From: Stenotrophomonas geniculata ATCC 19374 = JCM 13324
GTDB lineage: Bacteria > Pseudomonadota > Gammaproteobacteria > Xanthomonadales > Xanthomonadaceae
Length of the DNA stretch: 48,554 nt
Direction of reading: 5' to 3'
Assembly: GCF_001431625.1 (NCBI RefSeq)
Contig: NZ_LLXT01000088.1
Coordinates: 1 to 48,554, forward strand
Shown here: piece after piece, positions 33,861-42,329 of the stretch
How the letters are laid out: the number at the start of each line of letters is the position of its first letter
How positions within the stretch are numbered: position 1 is the stretch's first letter
Notes under the pieces: model-generated
What the model was told of the DNA's origin: nothing
Databases searched by the model: none
The model's input: the letters and a program-made list of their open reading frames with translations, nothing else
Position numbers and translations under genes: made by a program

Positions 33861-34268
33861 ATGGCGTTCAGTAGCGCAGGAAGAAGCGGCCCGCTGGCGG
33901 ACATCAATGTCACGCCACTGGTGGATGTGATGCTGGTGCTGTTGATCATCTTCATCGTGACCGCGCCGATCGTGGCCCGGCCGATTGCCGTGCAATTGCC
34001 GCAGGCCACCGATCGGGTGGTCGACCGTCCCGAACCGCCACCGCCGATCGAGCTGCGCCTGGACGCTGCCAACCAGCTCAGCTGGAATGGCCAGCCGATG
34101 GCGATCGGCGAACTGCAGGCGCGCCTGCAGGCACAGGCGGGCGAACATGCCGGCAACCTGCCGGAGCTGCGCATCGCCACCGATCCGGCGGCCGAGTACG
34201 AAGGCATGGCGCGGATATTGGCTGCGGCCGAAGCCACTGGCATGGAGCGCATTGCTTTCGTGCGATAG
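33861..34268 (+). CDS. exbD: ExbD/TolR-family protein (orphan)
   Basis: This 135-residue inner-membrane protein has a short cytoplasmic N-terminus (A-D-I-N-V-T-P-L-V-D-V), one transmembrane helix at about 21-40 carrying the proton-conducting Asp22, and a periplasmic domain. ExbD works with ExbB to energise TonB, and TolR with TolQ. No ExbB or TolQ gene is adjacent, so this is an orphan copy, as known for extra ExbD proteins in xanthomonads. GGGAG lies 6-7 nt before the ATG at 33861. A perfect 12-bp hairpin follows the stop. With several TBDRs nearby, TonB energising is likelier than Tol. Confidence 0.87.
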   Translation: MAFSSAGRSGPLADINVTPLVDVMLVLLIIFIVTAPIVARPIAVQLPQATDRVVDRPEPPPPIELRLDAANQLSWNGQPMAIGELQARLQAQAGEHAGNLPELRIATDPAAEYEGMARILAAAEATGMERIAFVR

Positions 34269-34278
34269 CGTATCTAAA

Positions 34279-34314
34279 CCGCCGCTCATGGGGAGATTGC
34301 GACATGAGCGGCGG
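34279..34314 (+). terminator. Perfect hairpin after exbD
   Basis: CCGCCGCTCATG (34279-34290) pairs perfectly with CATGAGCGGCGG (34303-34314). It starts 10 nt after the exbD stop and ends 10 nt before the stop of the convergent gene, so it can serve both. Confidence 0.75.
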
Positions 34315-34323
34315 ATGAGGGTG

Positions 34324-35223
34324 TCAGTATTGCTGGCAGTAGACTGTGCGACCATCCCAACTGCACGAGATGCGGCTGCTGCTTCCGCGCTGGACGGGGA
34401 CTCCATACATCTGTGCGGATCTGACCCAGTTGTCCAGGTCGCCATGCTGGCCGAAATAGTATTGTCCGGCGTACGAAGGGGCGGAGATCGGGTCGGCGAT
34501 GGATTCGTCAGGAACCTTGTTGCCTGTGCTGTCGCGACTTTCGCCCTTCTGATACTTCGCTTCGGCAACGTTGTCCGGTGTTACTCGATAAAGCGTCTTC
34601 GATCCGTCACGCCATGTGATCATTATTGTTATGGATCCGCCACCTTTGAGGCCTGCCCAGTTCAGGGCCGCTTGTTGAATCGAGAGCGCAATACTGTTCC
34701 AGGTTGGGCTTCCCGTATTGGCTCCTGCCAGTTCTGTGGCTAGATACTGGCCAAGTCGGGTTCGCAGTGTGGCTGAGGCGACGATGTCAAAGGTATTGGA
34801 GGACTTGTAAGACTCGGGGAACCTCACTCCATTGGAGTTTCCGGGGTTGTCTGGATGCAGCACGACCACTGATCCGCCTCCTGCCATCGCGTGGGCCCCT
34901 TCAGGTGGCCCTCGAAAGGCTGACGTCGCATCCAGAATCCGTAGGAAGGCCATTTGAATCTGTGCGGGAACCGGTGTCGAAAGTGCGCGCCACTTTCTGA
35001 TCTCGCGATCATATTCAACTTCGAAGGCGCTCAGTCGGGCTTTTTCGAAGTCCATTACAACCGCCAACCCGGAGCCTGACATCAGGGCTGCATCTTTGGG
35101 AGAGGCACAGTTGTTGCATTCAATCAGGCCCCCGCTCTCGATTCGCTTGTAGGGAACAGAAGCAATGCCGTGACAACCGCGACATGGATCATGACGGTGA
35201 TTGTTTTCACAATTGAGCCTCAT
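34324..35223 (-). CDS. Unknown protein with N-terminal zinc ribbon (AT-richer gene)
   Basis: This 299-residue protein has an N-terminal cysteine cluster: C5, C14-x2-C17 (C-R-G-C-H-G) and C36-x2-C39 (C-N-N-C), likely one zinc ribbon. Residues about 55-130 are helical. The C-terminal half is rich in Ser, Gly, Tyr and Trp with beta character, ending I-S-C-S-W-D-G-R-T-V-Y-C-Q-Q-Y. No signal peptide is seen. The ATG at 35223 is used; a GTG at 35250 is possible, and both have poor ribosome sites. Base composition is clearly AT-richer than the surroundings, suggesting acquisition. I do not recognise the family; a secreted effector or a toxin-like accessory protein is only a thought. Confidence 0.6.
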   Translation of the reverse strand: MRLNCENNHRHDPCRGCHGIASVPYKRIESGGLIECNNCASPKDAALMSGSGLAVVMDFEKARLSAFEVEYDREIRKWRALSTPVPAQIQMAFLRILDATSAFRGPPEGAHAMAGGGSVVVLHPDNPGNSNGVRFPESYKSSNTFDIVASATLRTRLGQYLATELAGANTGSPTWNSIALSIQQAALNWAGLKGGGSITIMITWRDGSKTLYRVTPDNVAEAKYQKGESRDSTGNKVPDESIADPISAPSYAGQYYFGQHGDLDNWVRSAQMYGVPVQRGSSSRISCSWDGRTVYCQQY

Positions 35224-35840
35224 GAGAATGACTGGGGCTCTCAGTCTCACCTTGGTTGGCCCCGGAAATTCGTTTGACGGGCAGTTTTCAAACTATTCCT
35301 AAGTGTTGTCTGAATTTGCTTCGTAGATTCAAGCTAGTCGATGCATGTGGCTCTGTCATCGAGATGGCAGCAGCCAAAAGAGCAGCCATTGAGTGCCTCA
35401 GGTTCGCACGGTGATCCCGGCGATCTGCAGTCCGTCATTGCAAGGGCTCCTGCCTATGGATTACTCGCCATCTTGGTATGAGTTCCAGCTCAAATGCGAT
35501 CTGTTCGACGCCGTCAACCGACGGCAACGGCGATGATCATGCTGCCGATGGCACCGGCGCATTGTCGTTGGACGGATCGGCAAGAGCACTTGCCCAATTG
35601 CGGGAAAGCCGGGAAGCCGCTGTCGCAGCCAGCATCAAGGCTGCCTGCGGTGAACAGTATCGTCCGGTCATAACCTGCAGCTATCTGACGCAATCGGCCT
35701 GCAATTACGTCAATTCCGCGTGAAAGAGTGTCGATCATCACGCCGCGATTTTTACCACTTGTTTACAAAGGAGACGGCGCCGCCATGCAGGGAGGGAGTG
35801 CGGCGGCCCATGTCCCGACATTCCTTTGGAGAGAGAGCGA
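35224..35840. other. AT-richer intergenic patch with small or decayed frames
   Basis: This 617-bp stretch between divergent genes contains three short plus-strand frames without good ribosome sites. They run 35341-35481 (46 codons, M-H-V-A-L-S-S-R-W), 35456-35536 (26 codons) and 35478-35723 (81 codons). The first and third overlap in an ATGA. They could be small genes or remnants of one broken gene. The last 100 bp (35740-35840) must hold the promoter and leader of the TBDR gene. No repeat of the SMAG type is seen here. Confidence 0.45.
35478..35723 (+). CDS. Doubtful small ORF (81 residues)
   Basis: The frame encodes a Ser/Asp-rich N-terminus, a short amphipathic helix (L-A-Q-L-R-E-S-R-E-A-A-V-A-A-S-I-K) and a tail with three spaced cysteines (A-C-G, T-C-S, A-C-N). 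There is no ribosome site and no recognised family. It overlaps the end of a 46-codon frame in ATGA. It may be a real small protein, a precursor peptide or a pseudogene fragment. A minus-strand frame of similar length overlaps most of it. Confidence 0.2.
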   Translation: MSSSSNAICSTPSTDGNGDDHAADGTGALSLDGSARALAQLRESREAAVAASIKAACGEQYRPVITCSYLTQSACNYVNSA

Positions 35841-38702
35841 ATGAATCACCTGCACCACCGCCCTTTGGCGGTTGCCGTCGCGCTGTGCGTGATGACCCTG
35901 GCACCGTTGGGTGCCGCTGCACAATCCACCACCAACCTGGATGCGGTGGAAGTCACCGGTACCCGCATCAAGCGCGCTGAGGTGGAGGGCCAGGTGCCGA
36001 TCCAGACGCTGACGCGCGGCGATATCGAACGCACCGGCCTGACCTCGATCGGCGAAGTGCTGCAGCAGCTCACCGGTTCCGGTTCGGCGCTCAACGCCAA
36101 GTTCAACTCGTCCGGCAACTTCGGCTTCCCGCCCGATGGCAGTGGTGTAGGTGCCGGTTCGGCGCAGGTGGACCTGCGCCACCTGGGCGCCAAGCGCGTG
36201 CTGGTGCTGGTCGACGGCATCCGCTGGGTCAATGAGTCATCCGCATCCGGCGTCGGCTCGGCCACCGATCTCAATACCATTCCGCTGGCCATCGTCGAGC
36301 GCATCGAAGTGCTGGAAGATGGCGCGTCGTCGCTGTACGGTTCCGACGCCATTGCCGGCGTGGTCAACATCATCACCCGCCGTGACTTCGATGGCGGCCA
36401 GGTGACCCTGAACTATGGCGAGTACAGCAAGGGCGATGGCACGCAGAAGGGCGTGGACCTGGCCTGGGGCAAGAGCGGCGACCGCTTCAGCCTGTTCCTG
36501 GGCGCCAGCTGGACCAAGCAGGATCCGGTGTTTGCCAAGGACCGCGAGCAGTCGCGCTTCCCGATTCCCGGCACCGGGCTGGCGTTCGGCAGCGGTGGCA
36601 TTCCGCAGGGTCGTTTCATGTTCACCGACCCGAACACCGGCGCGGTGCAGAACATCGTGCCCAATACCGGCGTGAGCAACCCGCGCTACGACGGCAGCGC
36701 CGGCTGCGCGCGCACCGATGACTATCACTGCTTCACCAGCGCCGACCGGTTCAATTTCGCCGAGTACAACATGGTGCTGACGCCCTCGGAGCGCAAGGGC
36801 CTGTTCGGTCAGTTCCGCTTCGACATCACCGACAACGTGCAGTGGTACGTCAAGGCACTGGGCAACCGTCGTGAGTCGACCAACCAGGCCGGCCCGGAGC
36901 CGCTGTTCTTCGGCCCCGATGGCGCCACCGGCAATCCGCTGGCCGACAACATCACCGTGTCCGCGCTCAATCCGTACAACCCGTTCGGCTTCGACCTGGT
37001 CTCGGGTGACAACCTGAGCCTGATCGGCCGCCGCCCGGTGGAAGGCGGCGCGCGCGTGTTCAAGCAGGAAGTGGACACCACGTATTTCGCCACCGGCTTC
37101 GTCGGCAACTTCCAGGCGGCTGACCGCAGCTGGTACTGGGACGTCAACGGCATGTACAGCAAGAACAAGGCCGAACAGACCAACTACGGCAGCTACAACA
37201 TCTACAACGTCAACATGGCGCTGGGCGATCCGTCGGTCTGTGCGGCGACGCCGGGCTGCGTGCCGCTGAACATTTTCGGCGGTGTCGGTTCGATCACCCC
37301 GGACATGCTGAAGTGGATCCAGCCGGTGGTGCGTGACCGCAGCCAGAACGAACTGAGCCTGTTCACCGCCAACCTGTCCAGCGACCTGTTCACGCTGCCG
37401 GCCGGCCCGGTGTCGTTCGCTACCGGCTTCGAGTATCGCAAGTACGAGGGTTCATACCAGCCCGATCCGCTGACGGTGGCCGGCCACTACAACGGCGTGC
37501 CGTCGCAGCCGACCTCGGGCTCCTATGACGTCAACGAGGCGTATCTGGAGTTGAGCGTGCCGATCTTCGCCGATTCGACCTTCGGCAAGAAGCTGGACCT
37601 GAGCCTGGCCGGGCGCTACTCGGACTACTCCACCTTCGGTGGTGAATTCACGCCCAAGTACGGCCTGCGCTGGCAGGTGACCGATGACTTCGTGCTGCGC
37701 ACGACCTATGCCGAAGGCTTCCGTGCACCATCGATCGGTGAGCTGTACGGCTCGGCCGCGCGTGCCGACCTGCAGCTGTTCGATCCGTGCTCGGTGGGCC
37801 TGGGCGGTACGCCGCCGCGTGGCAGCGCGGCCAACTGTGCTGCGCTGGGCGTACCGGCCGGGTTCCAGCAGGCCAACTCGCAGATCTCGGTGACCACTGG
37901 CGGCAACCGCGAGCTGGATCCGGAACGCTCGCGCAGCTTCAGCGCAGGCTTCGTGTGGAGCCCATGGTTTGGCAGCAACAGTTCGTGGTCGGAGCGCTTC
38001 GATGTGGAAGTGACCTTCTACCGCCATGCCATCGACGGCGCGATCCAGGCAATCAACGCGCAGACCCAGCTGGACCTGTGCGTGGACACGCTGGACCCGA
38101 TCTACTGCAACGGCATCACCCGTGCCAGCACCGGCGCGGTCAGCAGCTTCAACAACCGCCTGACCAATCTGGGTTCGATCAAGACCGATGGCTGGGATGT
38201 GGATCTGTTCTGGACGTTGCCGCAGAGCTCGATCGGTCAGTTCAAGCTGGGCTGGAAGAACACCTTCGTGGGTCGCTACGAAGCCACCGGTGCGGCGGGC
38301 CAGAAGCAGCCGCAGAAGCCGGGCGTGGAAGTGGCCGACAGCTCGATTCCGGAATGGACCAGCAATGCCAGCATCGGCTGGACGCTGGATCGCTGGAGCG
38401 CCAACTGGACCGTGCGTCATATCTCCGAACTGACCGAAAACTGCGGTGACGCTTCCGTGTTTCCGGTCTGCAGCAACCAGGCTGCGGGCACCAATACGCT
38501 GTCGGCCACCACCTTCCATGACATGCAGGTGGGCTACAAGATCGACTGGATGAAGGGGCTGCAGCTGACGGCCGGCCTGAACAACGTGTTCGACAAGGAT
38601 CCGCCGATCTGCCTGTCGTGCTCGTTGAACGGTTACGATGCTTCGACCTATGACATCCCGCGTGGCCGCTACTGGTACCTGCGCGCGGACCTGCGCTTCT
38701 GA
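35841..38702 (+). CDS. TonB-dependent receptor (uptake substrate unknown)
   Basis: This 953-residue outer-membrane receptor has a signal peptide of about 25 residues (ending G-A-A-A-Q). The plug begins [13 protein letters not shown] and contains [16 protein letters not shown] and [21 protein letters not shown]. The barrel ends Y-L-R-A-D-L-R-F. Paired cysteines (for example C-A-A-T-P-G-C, C-L-S-C) mark the extracellular loops and probably form disulfides. The plug is of the large xanthomonad class often tied to peptides, carbohydrates or plant molecules, not clearly siderophores. GGAGAGAGAG precedes the ATG at 35841. There is no neighbouring enzyme to suggest a substrate. Confidence 0.9.
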   Translation: MNHLHHRPLAVAVALCVMTLAPLGAAAQSTTNLDAVEVTGTRIKRAEVEGQVPIQTLTRGDIERTGLTSIGEVLQQLTGSGSALNAKFNSSGNFGFPPDGSGVGAGSAQVDLRHLGAKRVLVLVDGIRWVNESSASGVGSATDLNTIPLAIVERIEVLEDGASSLYGSDAIAGVVNIITRRDFDGGQVTLNYGEYSKGDGTQKGVDLAWGKSGDRFSLFLGASWTKQDPVFAKDREQSRFPIPGTGLAFGSGGIPQGRFMFTDPNTGAVQNIVPNTGVSNPRYDGSAGCARTDDYHCFTSADRFNFAEYNMVLTPSERKGLFGQFRFDITDNVQWYVKALGNRRESTNQAGPEPLFFGPDGATGNPLADNITVSALNPYNPFGFDLVSGDNLSLIGRRPVEGGARVFKQEVDTTYFATGFVGNFQAADRSWYWDVNGMYSKNKAEQTNYGSYNIYNVNMALGDPSVCAATPGCVPLNIFGGVGSITPDMLKWIQPVVRDRSQNELSLFTANLSSDLFTLPAGPVSFATGFEYRKYEGSYQPDPLTVAGHYNGVPSQPTSGSYDVNEAYLELSVPIFADSTFGKKLDLSLAGRYSDYSTFGGEFTPKYGLRWQVTDDFVLRTTYAEGFRAPSIGELYGSAARADLQLFDPCSVGLGGTPPRGSAANCAALGVPAGFQQANSQISVTTGGNRELDPERSRSFSAGFVWSPWFGSNSSWSERFDVEVTFYRHAIDGAIQAINAQTQLDLCVDTLDPIYCNGITRASTGAVSSFNNRLTNLGSIKTDGWDVDLFWTLPQSSIGQFKLGWKNTFVGRYEATGAAGQKQPQKPGVEVADSSIPEWTSNASIGWTLDRWSANWTVRHISELTENCGDASVFPVCSNQAAGTNTLSATTFHDMQVGYKIDWMKGLQLTAGLNNVFDKDPPICLSCSLNGYDASTYDIPRGRYWYLRADLRF

Positions 38703-38711
38703 TGTAACGGT

Positions 38712-38739
38712 GGCAGTGCCGGTCAGTTCCGGCGCTGCC
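38712..38739 (+). terminator. Hairpin after the 953-residue TBDR
   Basis: GGCAGTGCCGG (38712-38722) pairs with CCGGCGCTGCC (38729-38739) with one G-T pair, 9 nt after the stop codon. T-residues after it are few. It is followed at once by an SMAG pair. Confidence 0.6.
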
Positions 38740-38746
38740 TTGCTGG

Positions 38747-38805
38747 TGTAGAGCCGAGCCCACGCTCGGCTCAGAGAATCAGCCGAGCGTGGGCTCGGCT
38801 CTACA
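38747..38805. repeat. Inverted pair of SMAG repeats
   Basis: TGTAGAGCCGAGCCCACGCT... (38747-38771) and its near-perfect inverse (38781-38805) form a long hairpin with GTAG ends outermost, between two convergent TBDR genes. Confidence 0.85.
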
Positions 38806-38834
38806 GGTGCGGGGCGATCGTGCCCCGCGCCTGA

Positions 38835-40973
38835 TCAGAACGCCCAGGTGAACGTCAGCGAGCCATTCCGGCCATCGCCGTACGCACCGTAGCCGGTGAT
38901 CTGCGAGTAGTACTTCTTGTCCAGCAGGTTGTTGAGGTTGGCCTGCACGCTGAACTCCGGCGAGATGCGGTAGCGCACGAAGGCACTGACCAGCGCATAC
39001 CCTTCCTGTTCGAAGCGGCCCACCACCGGTGCGGCGTAGTAGATGCGGTTCTGCCAGTTGGCACCGCCGCCGACGGTCAATTCCTGCAGCGATTGCGGGG
39101 TGTAGCTGGTGAACAGCTTCAGCGCGGTCTGCGGCAGGTTGGTGTTGATGTCGGCACCGTTGATGTCCTTGGCCACGTAGCGCGAAGCACCGAAGGTCGC
39201 ATTCCAGCCCGGGGCCAGTTCGCCGTTCACTTCGAACTCGAAGCCACGGCTCACGGTGCCGCGCGCAGCGATCGAGGCGAACTCGCCCGGGCGGCCGATG
39301 ATCGGTTCGCTGGTGACCTGGGCGACGTTGTCCTGCTCGATGCGGAACACCGCCAACGAGGCGTTCAGACGGTTGTCGAACCAGGCGCCCTTGACGCCCA
39401 CCTCGTAGCTCTTGCCGTCTACCGGATCGAGATAACGGTCGTTGCGGTCGCGCGCGGTCTGCGGCTGGAAGATCTCGGTGTAGCTGGCGTACGCGGAGTA
39501 GGTGTCGTTGATGTCATACACCAGGCCGGCGTACGGGGTGGTCACCTTGTGCTCGCGGTCGTCGTTCTCGCCTTCGCTCTTCCATTGGGTGTAGCGCGCA
39601 CCGAGGATCAGCTTCAGCGGATCAGCCAGCGACAGGCGCGCGGCGGCATAGCCGGCCTTCTGGGTGATGGCGCCCTGGCTGGCCAGCGCCAGCGGGTTCC
39701 AGTTCGGCTGGGCGATGTTGCCGGTCCAGTCGAGATAGGAGCTGAAGGGATTCCAGCCGGTGCCGGGACCGCCCATCTGGAAGTCACCGTAGTTGGCGAA
39801 TTCGCGCTTGTTGTAGCTCAGGCCGGCCATGAACTGGTGTTCGCGGCCCAACAGCTGGAACGGACCGTCGATGTAGCCATCAATGCCGTCGACCTTGCGC
39901 TCGGTGTTGTAGAAGCCGGCCATCGGCGTGATGCCGGCGCCCGTAGTCTTGTTGAATGCGGTATAGGCCGGATAGAACAGCTTGTCGTCGGCCTTGGTGC
40001 GGTCGTGGGTGGCGCCGATCCTGAACTTCCAGCCATTGCTGAAGGCGTGCTGCAGGGTGGCGAACGCACGCTTGCTGGTGGTATCCCAGTAGGTCCAGTC
40101 CGGCGACGGATTGAACGAGGTCGGATAGTTCGTCGGGCTGCCATCGGCGTACCACATCGGGAAGCCGCCCCAGGTCGCGCCATTGGCGCGCTTCTGCTGG
40201 TAGTCGTAGCCCACGCTCAGCTGCGTGTCCGGAGTCAGGTCGGCGTCGATGACGGCGTAGCCCAGCGTCTTGCGCTGGTTGTAGCGGTCCATCTGGCCGT
40301 CGGTGTCCAGGTAGCTGCCGATTACGCGGCCGCGCACCGTGCCACTGGCGTTGAGCGCGCTGCCCACGTCCACGGTGGTGCGGGTGCGGCCCCAGCTGCC
40401 GACGTTCACCGAGACGCTGCCGGTCAGTTCGGCGCTGTCGGCATGCTTGCGGATCAGGTTCACCGACGCCGACGGATTGCCGGCGCCGCTGAGCAGGCCG
40501 GTGGCACCGCGCACCACTTCCACGCGGTCATACAGCGCCAGGTCCAGGCCGGAATCGCCGTAGCTCCAGTTCTGCACCATCTGCGTCGGCAGGCCATCGA
40601 ACTGGTAGGCATCGATGTAGAAGCCGCGCGCATAGAACTCGGTGCGCTCGCTGTCGGACTGGGTGCTGGTGACGCCGGTGGTGTTGGCCAGTACGTCGAT
40701 GATGTCGTCCAGCTTCTGATCTTCGATGCGCTGGTGGCTGATGATGCTGACCGACTGCGGGATCTCGCGCGGCGCCAGGTCGAAGCGGGTACCGGCCGAG
40801 GTGCGGCGCACCGAGTAGCCTTCGGCGCGTTCGCCCTTGACGACGACCTTGTCCAGCGTGGTCGGGTCGGCGGCGGTGTCGGCGAAGGCGGCCGGGGCCA
40901 CGGCGCAGAGAACGGCAAACACGGCAACGGACAGCCGCTGCGGCGGCGGGGTACGGAAGGCGGAACGGTTCAT
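38835..40973 (-). CDS. TonB-dependent siderophore receptor (FpvA/FhuE-like)
   Basis: This 712-residue receptor has a signal peptide of about 31 residues (ending A-A-F-A). The plug has R-E-I-P-Q-S-V-S-I-I-S, V-L-A-N-T-T-G-V-T, F-Y-A-R-G-F-Y-I-D and E-V-V-R-G-A-T-G-L-L-S-G-A-G-N-P-S-A-S-V-N, which is the ferric-siderophore class. The barrel ends S-L-T-F-T-W-A-F. The ATG at 40973 is chosen over the in-frame 41009, since only the former starts at a good signal peptide. A Fur-box-like palindrome lies about 110 bp upstream, fitting iron regulation. The siderophore type (hydroxamate or pyoverdine-like xenosiderophore) cannot be told. Confidence 0.92.
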   Translation of the reverse strand: MNRSAFRTPPPQRLSVAVFAVLCAVAPAAFADTAADPTTLDKVVVKGERAEGYSVRRTSAGTRFDLAPREIPQSVSIISHQRIEDQKLDDIIDVLANTTGVTSTQSDSERTEFYARGFYIDAYQFDGLPTQMVQNWSYGDSGLDLALYDRVEVVRGATGLLSGAGNPSASVNLIRKHADSAELTGSVSVNVGSWGRTRTTVDVGSALNASGTVRGRVIGSYLDTDGQMDRYNQRKTLGYAVIDADLTPDTQLSVGYDYQQKRANGATWGGFPMWYADGSPTNYPTSFNPSPDWTYWDTTSKRAFATLQHAFSNGWKFRIGATHDRTKADDKLFYPAYTAFNKTTGAGITPMAGFYNTERKVDGIDGYIDGPFQLLGREHQFMAGLSYNKREFANYGDFQMGGPGTGWNPFSSYLDWTGNIAQPNWNPLALASQGAITQKAGYAAARLSLADPLKLILGARYTQWKSEGENDDREHKVTTPYAGLVYDINDTYSAYASYTEIFQPQTARDRNDRYLDPVDGKSYEVGVKGAWFDNRLNASLAVFRIEQDNVAQVTSEPIIGRPGEFASIAARGTVSRGFEFEVNGELAPGWNATFGASRYVAKDINGADINTNLPQTALKLFTSYTPQSLQELTVGGGANWQNRIYYAAPVVGRFEQEGYALVSAFVRYRISPEFSVQANLNNLLDKKYYSQITGYGAYGDGRNGSLTFTWAF

Positions 40974-41081
40974 GGGGGGCCTGGGCGAGCACGCGCGATC
41001 GGCCGGCATCCAGGAGGCGAGGCGCTACGGGTAGGGAGAGGACGGGCAGGCCGTCCTGGCACCACCGGAAACGAAATAAAT

Positions 41082-41099
41082 GGTAATACGAATTATTCC
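41082..41099. promoter_or_regulatory. Fur-box-like palindrome
   Basis: GGTAATACGAATTATTCC is an imperfect palindrome inside a strikingly AT-rich 45-bp stretch (41070-41115), with the A-A-T/A-T-T hexamer spacing of Fur sites. It lies upstream of the siderophore receptor gene. The AT-rich stretch also offers promoter elements for the minus strand. Confidence 0.6.
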
Positions 41100-41145
41100 T
41101 ATTTACAAATCATGAACAGATCGATGCGCGGGTGCGCAATGGCGG

Positions 41146-41697
41146 TCAGCGCAGCAGTGGCAGCGGGTCGCGGGCGCCGTCGGCGCCGTAGATGCCCCAG
41201 TGCAGATGCGGCGGCGTGCCCTTGGCGTTGCCGCTGTCGCCCACATGGCCGAGCAGGTCGCCGGGCTGGACCACCTGGCCTCGCGCCAGGCCATCGGCCC
41301 AGCTTTCCAGGTGCGCGTAGTAGTAGCGCTCGCGTCCGGGCCCGATCACCCACACCTGGCGCCCGCCGAGCCCACGTTCGCTGACATCCGCGATGACACC
41401 GGCCGTGGCGCTGCGCACTGGCGTACCACGGCTGGCGAAGATGTCGATGCCGGCGTGCGAGCGGTCACGGCCTCGCGGCGCACCGAAGGTATCGGCAATC
41501 TGGCGTGGCCGCACGCCGTCCACTGGCACCGGCAGTTGCGTGGCCGGCGGCATCCGCGCGAGTGTCCACAGCATCTTCGGTGCGGCGGCCCAGGGACTGT
41601 TCCACAACGCCATCATCGCAACGACGGCAATGGCCAGCCACAGGCCGCGCAGCAACCAGCGGCGCAGGCGGTGGGCGTGGGAGGGCGATGTGCTCAT
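41146..41697 (-). CDS. M23-family (LytM) peptidase, membrane-anchored
   Basis: This 183-residue protein has one N-terminal helix (about 16-35) that anchors it to the inner membrane with the catalytic domain in the periplasm. The LytM domain shows the zinc ligands His81 and Asp85 (H-A-G-I-D) and H-L-H at 164-166, with the extra conserved His129. All ligands are present, so it is predicted to be an active peptidoglycan endopeptidase, not a degenerate activator. It stands alone and ends close to the AT-rich Fur region. Confidence 0.88.
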   Translation of the reverse strand: MSTSPSHAHRLRRWLLRGLWLAIAVVAMMALWNSPWAAAPKMLWTLARMPPATQLPVPVDGVRPRQIADTFGAPRGRDRSHAGIDIFASRGTPVRSATAGVIADVSERGLGGRQVWVIGPGRERYYYAHLESWADGLARGQVVQPGDLLGHVGDSGNAKGTPPHLHWGIYGADGARDPLPLLR

Positions 41698-41707
41698 GGT
41701 TTCGGAG

Positions 41708-41779
41708 TGTAGAGTCGAGCCATGCTCGAATGCTGCAGTTTTGCGGTCAAAAGGCAGTCGAGCATGGCTCGACGCTACA
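41708..41779. repeat. Inverted SMAG pair reaching into the lrp gene
   Basis: TGTAGAGTCGAGCCATGCTCGA (41708-41729) and TCGAGCATGGCTCGACGCTACA (41758-41779). The terminal GTAG of the second unit contains the TAG stop codon of the minus-strand Lrp-type gene (41775-41777), so the repeat supplies the end of that reading frame. Confidence 0.8.
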
Positions 41780-42257
41780 GGACCGGCAGCAGCGGAACCT
41801 CGAAACTCCGCTTCAGCGTGCCCAGTGCTACCGAGGTGCGGAAGCGCTCGATGTTGTCATCGCCACCGAACAGGCGCTCGGTGATCGCTTCGTACTCCTC
41901 CATCGACGCCGCCGAAAGCAGCAGCAGGAAATCGCCATCGCCGGTGATCGAGTAGCACTGCTGCACGGCGGGGTCCTCCTGCACGCGGCGCTTGAACGGC
42001 GCCACGCGTTCGCGCTGCTCGCTGACCACGCGCACCTCGACGATGATGGTCAGCGGTCGCCCGACCTTGGCTGCGGCGACCACCGCCACGTTGGCGGCGA
42101 TCACGCCACTGTCCTGCAGGCGCTTGATGCGGCGTTGCACGGCCGGGGTGGACAGGTGCACGGCCTCGGCGATTTCGCGCTGCGGCAGGGTGTTATTCCG
42201 CTGCAGGAGGTCGAGGATGGCGCGGTCGAAGCTGTCGAGCACGGGGGCGGTGGCCAT
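41775..42257 (-). CDS. Lrp/AsnC-family transcriptional regulator
   Basis: This 160-residue regulator has the AsnC-type helix-turn-helix (L-D-S-F-D-R-A-I-L-D-L-L-Q, then L-S-T-P-A-V-Q-R-R-I-K-R-L, about 8-50) and a C-terminal RAM ligand-binding domain (C-Y-S-I-T-G-D-G-D-F-L-L around 108-119). The ATG at 42257 gives the usual N-terminus; the longer frame to 42317 crosses the promoter. It is divergent from an RhtA-like exporter, suggesting amino-acid-responsive control of that exporter. Its stop codon is provided by an SMAG repeat. Confidence 0.88.
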   Translation of the reverse strand: MATAPVLDSFDRAILDLLQRNNTLPQREIAEAVHLSTPAVQRRIKRLQDSGVIAANVAVVAAAKVGRPLTIIVEVRVVSEQRERVAPFKRRVQEDPAVQQCYSITGDGDFLLLLSAASMEEYEAITERLFGGDDNIERFRTSVALGTLKRSFEVPLLPVL

Positions 42258-42329
42258 GGCGAGCAGAAGTTGCACGAACAGGCTGTCAATTGAGCCAAGT
42301 GCTCGGCGCCGGCGCAATAGACTTTGCGC

